The position numbers were made by a program, and so were the translations under genes. Shown here one piece after another: positions 57,279 through 64,000 of a DNA stretch of 64,000 nucleotides. The notes beneath the pieces were generated by a model. The model was given only the letters and a program-made list of their open reading frames with translations. It searched no databases and had not been told where the DNA came from. Position 1 is the first letter of the stretch. Every line of letters begins with the position of its first letter. Source of the DNA: Gnetum montanum (Eukaryota > Streptophyta > Gnetopsida > Gnetales > Gnetaceae); NCBI GenBank assembly GCA_015680685.1, contig MNCI01008343.1:178774-242773 (forward strand), written 5' to 3'.

Positions 57279-59590
57279 AAAGTAACCAAAAATAGAAAAA
57301 AAATGGTAAACATAAAGGATCATGAAGATAAAATCAAAGGTTCAAAAAGAATTCTATGTAGTGAAATGGAATAGAGGTTTACTACAAGTAGGCAAATGCT
57401 TGGAATAATGGTAATATGTTGTGTTTATTTTATATGTATACCATTTTTTAAATAACATATATGTTTTTTTTAACTTAGGGTTATCATAAGGTGAGACTTC
57501 TATAGAAATGGTACATGAAAGTAACAACAATCAACCTACTTATGCAGATGCATAATATAATCTTCAAGTAGAAAACTATGAAAAGAAAAGTATTATCAAA
57601 AGTACATATTTGTTTATATTTTTTGTAGTTTTAACAAGCATAATGTTTTCAAACTATGGAGAAATATCAGTTACTATTGAAGGCAGGAAAGAATTTATAA
57701 TTTAATGTTGCAAATGTTGATGATAGTAATATTTATATTCAATAATTAAAATTAGGAAGTGATGAATCTTTTATGAAATCATGTTCAAGAGATCATGGCA
57801 ATATTGTTGTTGATGCTACATCAAATAGTTATCCAAGATATGACTTATCAAATAGCAATGTTGATCAACTTTGCTATTTTTATAACTATGATGGAAATCA
57901 ACATTTGTGAAATGTATATGAAAGCAATAAAGAATCTTTGTATGATGAGAATGCTATACTAGATGATGACAATTATCCACAATTTTTCATTTTTTCTTTG
58001 GAGAATGCACACTTTCAAACCTATGATACAAATTAAAGATATGGGTATCAAGATTATGCTAACTTATGTAAAGATGAAGAGAAAAAGACTATTTTGAGTA
58101 TATCAATAGAGATTAATTTTATAAAATTTGATAAGATTGTTAATGGTTTTTTTATTTAGTATATCTATGTTTATGATGTTTTTTATTATTATTTAATTTA
58201 CGTAGAAACAGATACTCTTATTATTGAGATTTGAATCTATTTATAAATTCTCTTATTTTCAATAATAGCTATTATATCATATTAATATGTTGAGCAATAA
58301 TATTTTGTTTGGTTTATAAAGAACACAATCTATTATTTTTATTTCAAATTAAAGTTGTATGGTATTTTGACATTAATCTATAAAACTAGTTACAAGTTTA
58401 AAATTGTATTTTAGTATCAAAAAATTTGAATGTGATTAGCCTATGAGGAAATTTAACCATGCGAATTCTTTTTGCAATCTATCTATTGTATATCAAAATC
58501 CTCAACTTTTGTTTATATTATACTTCATTCTCTTGGGTGCAGGTGGAGGATGAACATCAAGGAAAATAGAGGAGTTAAGCCTTTTATGCTTGATTAAGAT
58601 TGTAACATATAACTTTTTTCTTTTTGCATGCTTGAAAGTTTAGATGAACCTTTCACAATTGTACTAATGGGGCCTTTCATTACAACATGACATGCTTCTA
58701 AAAAGTTTGTTCATTATGGGATTTGATGGGATACAAATGGATGGATTACATGGCTTAAAGTTAATATAAAAATCAATATGTCCCAAGGATCTAAGCTTTG
58801 GATCTTTAAAAACTCAACCACTTTTAAGAACATAACTTTATTTTAAATTTTTACATCTTTGCATCATTGATATGTATGGTTCTTTTTTTATTGTATGTAT
58901 GGTTTTGTTAGCTTTGGATTTTTAAAATTTTTTTAGTAAACATAGATCATAACATTTGCATGAATGCTTGGGATTGTTCTTTTCTTGTTATATGTATGGT
59001 TTTGTTAGCTATTTATTGAACTTACTCATAAGACATTCCACAGCATTAGCTATATTAAAATATAATAAAAAAAATACTTTATTCAATGGGTTTTGTTATC
59101 TCCCTTGTTGTTGTTAAAGTGTCAAATAGAGTCTTAAAACTTCATTCAAAATCATTTCTACCTAAAATGTTCAAGTTTTTCAAGGTTTTCTAAAACATAG
59201 AGTCCATGAATAAAACATGTTATAAAATTATATAAAATTGCAAATAAGGTACAATGAATGTGGTGCTTCCTATGGCAACTTTGGGGAATTGAATCATGTA
59301 CAAGAAATGCAGGAAGGAAGAACTACTAACTAGGTATAGAACAACTGATAATTAAAATAGATATACAGATATAAACGTGTTTCAACTATAATACATCCTT
59401 ATAAAGTAGCATCATAGCACATCTATTAGTATATAATAAAGTAATAATTCAGCTATAACGTATTTTTATAAAGTAATATTTCTTTGATCATGGTTTCTTT
59501 ATTCCATTAATACTAGCCAACCCATTTTATATGCCCTAATTTTTATCTAATACCATGGTAAAAAGTAATACATGATTTTCTAAATTCATA

Positions 59591-59668
59591 AAAACTGTAA
59601 ATATACAAGGAGTTGTGTTTTGGATATGAAAACTGTAAATATACAAGCAGTTGTGTTTTGGATATGAA
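59591..59668. repeat. Two-copy 38-bp tandem repeat
   Basis: AAAACTGTAAATATACAAG followed by AGTTGTGTTTTGGATATG occurs twice, at 59591 and 59629, with one difference in the core. Confidence 0.85.
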
Positions 59669-59731
59669 AAATTACAATGTGTTGCAACTTATGCTTTCTG
59701 TATTTGGAAAATCATCCTTTTTGCAAACCTG

Positions 59732-59850
59732 TAGCACCTCATTTCTTGCTTTATCTTGCCAATAAATTTTTTGAAACATGAAAATTGACATAGCACCTCA
59801 TTTCTTGCTTTGTCTTGCAAATGAATTTTTTTGAAACATAAAAATTAACA
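59732..59850. repeat. Two-copy 59-bp tandem repeat
   Basis: TAGCACCTCATTTCTTGCTT begins each copy, at 59732 and 59791; the copies differ at a few bases. Confidence 0.85.
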
Positions 59851-60199
59851 TATGTAATCAAAGTTATGATTAAGACATGGGTCTGGTATACCTTAACTTC
59901 TTGCAATCCTGTAGTATTATGTTGTTTTTGCTGCTACTATTATTCAGTATACCGAATTTTACCTTGTCGTATCCAAACAATCGTCATTTGGCTCTCCTCC
60001 AAAGAAACTGACAATAATTTTCCCAACATTTATCCTGGAACATAAGGACTTAGAAAAAAGATTACCTTCCACGGTTAACTGTTGGCTTGCCAAACCACGT
60101 ATCTATTTTCCTTCCTGGGAGCTTCTTCCAAAAGTTGTTCTACAAATTATATGTGCGGATAGTTTTAGAAACTCCTTTGAAACCTTCAATTAGGCACCA

Positions 60200-61395
60200 T
60201 CATTTAGCATTTGTTGACTCCATGCCTTCAACGTAATAACACAGCCCTCTGCCATAGCGGGAACCATACTGTCTTAGAATATCAATTATGACTTCTAAGT
60301 ATTTTGAAATATGAATACTTAGAGCTTCAATAAACAACACACAACACAGCTAGAGATTGCACATGGAGAAAAATAATTAAAGATAAGTGCTGTTCAAATT
60401 GAATTCACTTACTGTACTGTCTTTGAATGCTGAGGATTTTTTTAGATTAACTGCAAGTGCTGATATTAGCTAATTTTAATATAGTTATCACATTGATTAA
60501 GGTAGATGCCTGAATTACCAAATCTTTGGAGGTGGGTTTTATTTTCTGTCAAATTTTGGATCACACAAAACTTTAAATTCAAATGCTAATCTAAAGTCTT
60601 AGAGATTGCCTTTAATGGATCCACATAAAAAGCAGGACTGAGAAAGCAATTAGCATATTACAACTAGTGTTATAATTCAATCCAGTGTGAGTCAAAGATG
60701 ACAAAATTAAAAAATATCTTCATTTTTTGTGCTTTGTTTACATAGTCTGCAAATGTGCTCTTCTCTTGGTAAATTGGTCCAATAGCCTATCTCAATAAGG
60801 AGATGATGAGAGCTCAGTCTTGCTCTACCAATTTGATTCCTTAAATGAATAAGAATAGCAAGAATAAATACTCTTTAAGTACTAAATAACAAACCTCCTT
60901 TAACAAAATGTAAATAAAAATGTTTCTTCCCTTGTGTGTTCAATCAAACTATCAAAGATTTTTTCTTTTATAATTTTTAAAAACCCTTTCTTTAAAAGAA
61001 AGATACTGCATTATAATATTTCATTGAAGCCATATTTTTCAATCAAACTATCAAAGATTTTTTCTTTTATATAGTTTTTAAGAAGAATCCTGCATTATAA
61101 TTAATATTTTAAAAGAAAGATACTGCATTATAATATTTCACCGAAACCATAATTTTGCTTGATGCAAGCATAGAAAAAATTAATTAATAAAAATTTAGAT
61201 AGAGAGAAAAGTAGAAAAACAAAGAAATTACTTAAAAGCGCAAGGACTTAAGCAGATCCGTGTTAAACTCACACCATCTTCAATGTCATCGTGAGCGACG
61301 CCGAGGATGGCGATGCGCGCGGTGAAGATGGTAAGGGCGAACGCCACAGCGACACGCAATAGTGCGGTTATCAAAACGCGTGCGGCTTTCATCAT
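60200..61395 (-). CDS. Small two-exon gene, unknown protein of about 62-71 residues
   Basis: Exon 1 starts at ATG 61395 and is GC-rich, unlike its surroundings. It reads MMKAARVLITALLRVAVAFA, then LTIFTARIAILGVAHDDIED, a hydrophobic segment (about residues 7-33) that looks like a signal anchor or signal peptide. Two donor choices exist: GGT|GTGAGT (exon end 61272) and G|GTGTGA (61274). Two acceptors keep the frame: ACAG|TATGG (exon 2 60200-60268) and CTTAG|AAGTC (60200-60294). Both versions share YGSRYGRGLCYYVEGMESTN and stop at TGA 60200-60202. Neither has an internal stop. The intron is about 1 kb. It is divergent to the dioxygenase gene. I do not recognise the family; it may be a small membrane or secreted protein. 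It is one of two host genes in the window and the only one that looks intact. Confidence 0.55.
60940..61140. repeat. Two-copy 99-bp tandem duplication in the intron of the small gene
   Basis: CAATCAAACTATCAAAGATT begins both copies, at 60941 and 61040, and both end in AAAAGAAAGATACTGCATTA; small indels separate them. Confidence 0.85.
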
Positions 61396-61638
61396 GCTGG
61401 TACTGCGGCACTGGATTGATTAATTGATTTGGTTTGCGGTTGCCTCCAACCGTTTGTGGTTTAAATGTTCGTGTCCGACACCGTAGTGCCTGTTTACGTT
61501 GCTGCCTCTCCCAACTAGAAAAGTGGCCCGTAACATTTTATCTGTTTCATTAGTGTTTTGGGCTAGCTTCACATCAAGTTCCATGCCTCCCTCCTATCAC
61601 GTTCTCGCCTGCCAGCCCAGACAGATTTATAAGGTTAC

Positions 61639-62272
61639 AGCTTTTTACTCCGTCCAGAATTATGGGTAACATGGTGGTCTACCCAGTAAAAATATATATA
61701 AATATGATGGAAAACGATGTGCCGACATATATGGATGAAAAATGGAGTAGATATGTTTAGTTTGAAAAGTTGTTGGCGAGCTTATGCATTGCTACTTACC
61801 TAAAATTCTCGAATTAAAAATATTAAATTAATACGTTGTATCATACCAAACATCCCAACCAAATTAAAATATTTAAAGAGTGGATCAACAGGAAAAAAAA
61901 ATGCAGAGCTTTTTACTCCGTCCAGAATTATGGGTAACATGGTGGTCTACCAACAGTTGGGTAAAAATATATATAAATATGATGGGAAACGATGTGCCGA
62001 CATATACATGGATGAAAAATGGAGTAGCTATATGTTTAGTTGAAAAGTTTGCTTTGGCGAGCTTATGCATTGCTAAAATTCTCGAATTAAAAATATCAAA
62101 TTAATACTTTGTATCATACCAAACAACCCAACCAAATTAAAATATTCTTGGCAAACAACCCAACCAACAAATTAAAATATTCAAAGTTGGCAAACAACCC
62201 AACCAAAGTAAAATATTTAAAGTTGGCAAACAACACTAATGAGTGGATCACAGAAAAAAAAAATGCAGATAC
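61639..62272. repeat. 268-bp tandem duplication upstream of the dioxygenase gene
   Basis: AGCTTTTTACTCCGTCCAGA begins both units, at 61639 and 61907. Each runs through ATGGGTAACATGGTGGTCTA and GATGTGCCGACATATA to GAGTGGATCA and an A-run with ATGCAGA. The second unit is longer because a 35-45 bp piece containing GGCAAACAACCCAACCAA is repeated about three times (62105-62240). It lies in the divergent promoter region. Confidence 0.85.
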
Positions 62273-62356
62273 CAAAACACAAGACAAGACAATAACTCTA
62301 TAAGAACTAAGAAGCCTTTGCGATCACGGAAATCTGCAACTCTGCAAGAAATAACC

Positions 62357-62860
62357 ATGGGACTTCCAACGGATGCTCCGGCAGAACTGGATCCTGCCTT
62401 CATCGTTCCAGAAGAACACCGCCCTCAACGCAATACTCCGTCATCTTCTTCAGAGGATGTCCATCAGATTCCTGTGATCGATCTCTCCCTCACTGATCTG
62501 GATCTTCTTATTTCCCAGATCGGCCTGGCTTGCCAGCAGTGGGGAGTCTTCCAGGTCACCAACCATGGCGTCCCTCTTAGCCTTCTTCAGAATCTTCGCG
62601 CAGTGTCTGCAAAATTCTTCGCTTTGCCCCTTGAAGAAAAGCTCAAGACCAAGAGAGACATGACGAACCCACTGGGCTACCACGATACAGAGCTCACCAA
62701 AAACACTCGCGACTTGAAAGAGGTCTTTGATTTCGTTTGCCATGGCTCCATCACCCTTCCAGCCCAGTCTAAGGGCCAGGATGTTGTTTCCTTTTAGAAT
62801 CGGTGGCCTGAAAATCCGCCTGAGCTGAAGCGTACCTGCGAGCTCTAAGATTGTATCCAG
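62357..62860 (+). pseudogene. 2-oxoglutarate/Fe(II)-dependent dioxygenase, first exon only
   Basis: ATG at 62357 in good context (ACCATGG). IPVIDLSLTDLDLLISQIGL, QQWGVFQVTNHGVPLSLLQN and FFALPLEEKLKTKRDM form the N-terminal domain (DIOX_N) of plant DOXC enzymes, about residues 35-115. NPLGYHDTELTKNTRDLKEV follows, wording I associate with the group of Arabidopsis At3g19000-like enzymes. A TAG at 62795 interrupts the frame just before NRWPENPPELKRTCEL, which should be continuous; a second stop is at 62846. A donor CAG|GTGAGG lies at 62860/62861, where an LTR fragment takes over. The Fe-binding H-x-D...H core, encoded downstream, is absent. Family members are soluble oxidases of hormone or specialised metabolism; the substrate is unknown. 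Confidence 0.8.
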
Positions 62861-62957
62861 GTGAGGCGTGTACGCACTTAGTCTGCGGAGTTCCACTGGA
62901 TCGCGTGTTACGCTTGTATTTGTATGGTTGAGTGTAGGGGTACCTCGTCACTCATCA

Positions 62958-62977
62958 TTGGCGCCGTTGCCGAGGAC
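62958..62977 (+). promoter_or_regulatory. Primer binding site of element I (best-preserved tRNA-Asp site)
   Basis: TTGGCGCCGTTGCCGAGGAC: its first 14 bases after the leading T are complementary to the 3' end of plant tRNA-Asp(GTC), CGGCAACGGCGCCA. This is the reference for reading the other, decayed sites. Confidence 0.85.
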
Positions 62978-63101
62978 TAAGTGTTTGTGCGCTAAGTAGA
63001 ACATAAGAAATCACTCACATAGTTGGAAGCTTAAACAAACCTTAGGGTTAATTAAATGAAAAATTATATAACGCTTAATCAGCATACCCGAATATGACAC
63101 A

Positions 63102-64000
63102 ATGTCTTCTTCTTCTTCTCACAAGAGCACTTCACCACCTAGGGATCATACAAGAAAAGTCAGCAGTCTAAAACACATAACCAAAATCCACTAGTTTCTG
63201 AACAATACCGAGTGGTATATACCCATCCCAATGAGTATATACCGAATTTTACCTTTATCCTTCATCAGGATGAACAACTGCGATGGAGAGACTTGCAAGG
63301 TAACATAGTGTTACCTCCAGATCGGGCAGTCCCTAACATGCTTATTCGTGCTATGGCACAAATAGGCATGACACAGCTCTATGTTGAATACGTTATAGGT
63401 GATTTTGACACAAGGGATTACCATCCCACAGCCACACAACGTTTAAGGGACTCGCGGTAGGAGAGCCACCATACATTGTTGAAAGGCAAAGGGGTCCCGC
63501 ACGTCCTAAGTGAAATCGGAGATGGTGAACCACTTATAATGGGTTCTCTATCAAATGATGTTCCCCCTCCTAACGATAGTGAGGAGGTGGGGCATCAGAA
63601 CCTACGCTCCACGATACACAACCCTGGTTTTGATCCCCGTGAATGCCAACTGTTCACTGAGGAAACAAAAACACATGACAAGGACGGGCATTCTGATCGT
63701 CATCACGATCGGGGCCGTAGCCAAAGAAGAGAAGGTAAGAAACATCATCATGGTGATGGTTCTCCTTCTTTTTCCCCTTCATCTCATCATTCACCCTCTC
63801 CTTCCACATTAGGGCGTAGTCATCAAGAGCATAATGGTGAGGATAAGGGTAAGCGAAATGAGAGATCTCGATGAGAGAGAGGATGAGGGCAGTCTAGAGA
63901 GTCTAGGCATGAAAGAAGGGAAAGTAGGGAACAACGTAGGCATCATAAACGTCATGAAAGAGATGATCATGAAGAACCCCTACTTGCCACCCGAAGTATG
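63102..64000 (+). pseudogene. gag: Element I gag, 5' part
   Basis: ATG at 63102 opens MSSSSSHKSTSPPRDHTRKV. A frameshift before about 63212 changes frame to YTHPNEYIPNFTFILHQDEQ, then LPPDRAVPNMLIRAMAQIGM, as in F. A TAG at 63458 interrupts, then the same frame goes on with NDVPPPNDSEEVGHQNLRS and a His/Asp/Ser-rich linker to 63874. The gag domain itself would lie beyond the window. It is the closest relative of F gag here. Confidence 0.8.

Larger units (their letters stand above)
57279..60199. other. AT-rich flank without a recognised gene
   Basis: Mostly low-complexity AT-rich sequence. The plus strand around 57750-58150 can be read as a broken protein-like stretch rich in Asp, Asn, Ser and Tyr (for example NSYPRYDLSNSNVDQLCYFY) that I do not recognise; it may be an old gene fragment. 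No LTR signature is seen. Confidence 0.4.
62861..64000 (+). mobile_element. Element I: Athila-like element with truncated 5' LTR, continues past the window
   Basis: It starts with only the last ~95 bp of an F/G-type LTR (GTACGCACTTAGTC to GTCACTCATCA, 62865-62957), then the primer site and gag. The LTR's promoter part is missing. It abuts the splice-donor end of the dioxygenase exon. No target duplication can be seen. Confidence 0.8.

Noticed and set aside
57750-58155. Possible host gene fragment on the plus strand
   Set aside because: Several stops, no recognisable domain and no splice structure; kept only as a note within the AT-rich flank.
61880-62104. 74-codon plus-strand frame upstream of the dioxygenase
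   Set aside because: It lies within the 268-bp tandem duplication and the other copy is not open, so coding is unlikely.

Overview
The window looks like intergenic DNA from a large, repeat-rich seed-plant nuclear genome. It is AT-rich and packed with decayed Ty3/gypsy LTR retrotransposons inserted into one another, with only two host-gene pieces near the right end. A gymnosperm is my guess from the repeat load and the old, point-mutated elements; nothing proves it. There is no sign of bacterial, organellar or viral-genome organisation.

Layout. 1-7880: a Tat/Ogre-like element on the minus strand with gag and protease but no reverse transcriptase, plus a spliced coiled-coil ORF on the opposite strand and an LTR rich in short palindromes. 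7881-9974: the 3' end and 3' LTR of a plus-strand Athila-like element. 10781-15317: a truncated minus-strand Athila-like element (5' LTR, primer site, gag, protease, start of pol). 15697-57273: one plus-strand Athila-like element, called H here, bounded by a perfect 5-bp target duplication GAAAT. H has been split by a lone LTR (23235-24195), by a complete minus-strand element D (24491-36360), and by a minus-strand element F (39378-55107) that is itself split by a minus-strand element G (43811-52481, perfect duplication ACTCC). 57279-62358: AT-rich flank holding a small two-exon minus-strand gene of unknown function and a duplicated promoter-like region. 62357-62860: the first exon of a 2-oxoglutarate/Fe(II) dioxygenase gene, broken by a stop and cut off by another Athila-like element (I) that runs off the window.

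The Athila-like elements share a primer site matching tRNA-Asp, LTRs of the form TGATRRG...CATCA, a purine tract CATGGGGGTA just before the 3' LTR, gag-protease-RT-RNase H-integrase order, and a long extra ORF where env-like genes sit in Athila/Calypso elements. That ORF (best in G, 922 codons in one frame despite 18 stops) has a globular N-terminal part and a long coiled coil. A branch-point-like sequence and a splice acceptor lie directly before its start codon in G, F and H. In G a TATA box with the same GATATCGC palindromes as the LTR promoter lies further upstream. G keeps gag and the extra ORF but lacks pol; F keeps gag and protease but lacks most of pol and the extra ORF. This extra-ORF cassette with its own splice site, possible promoter and internal purine tracts is the most interesting system here. 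All copies are decayed and none is expected to be autonomous.
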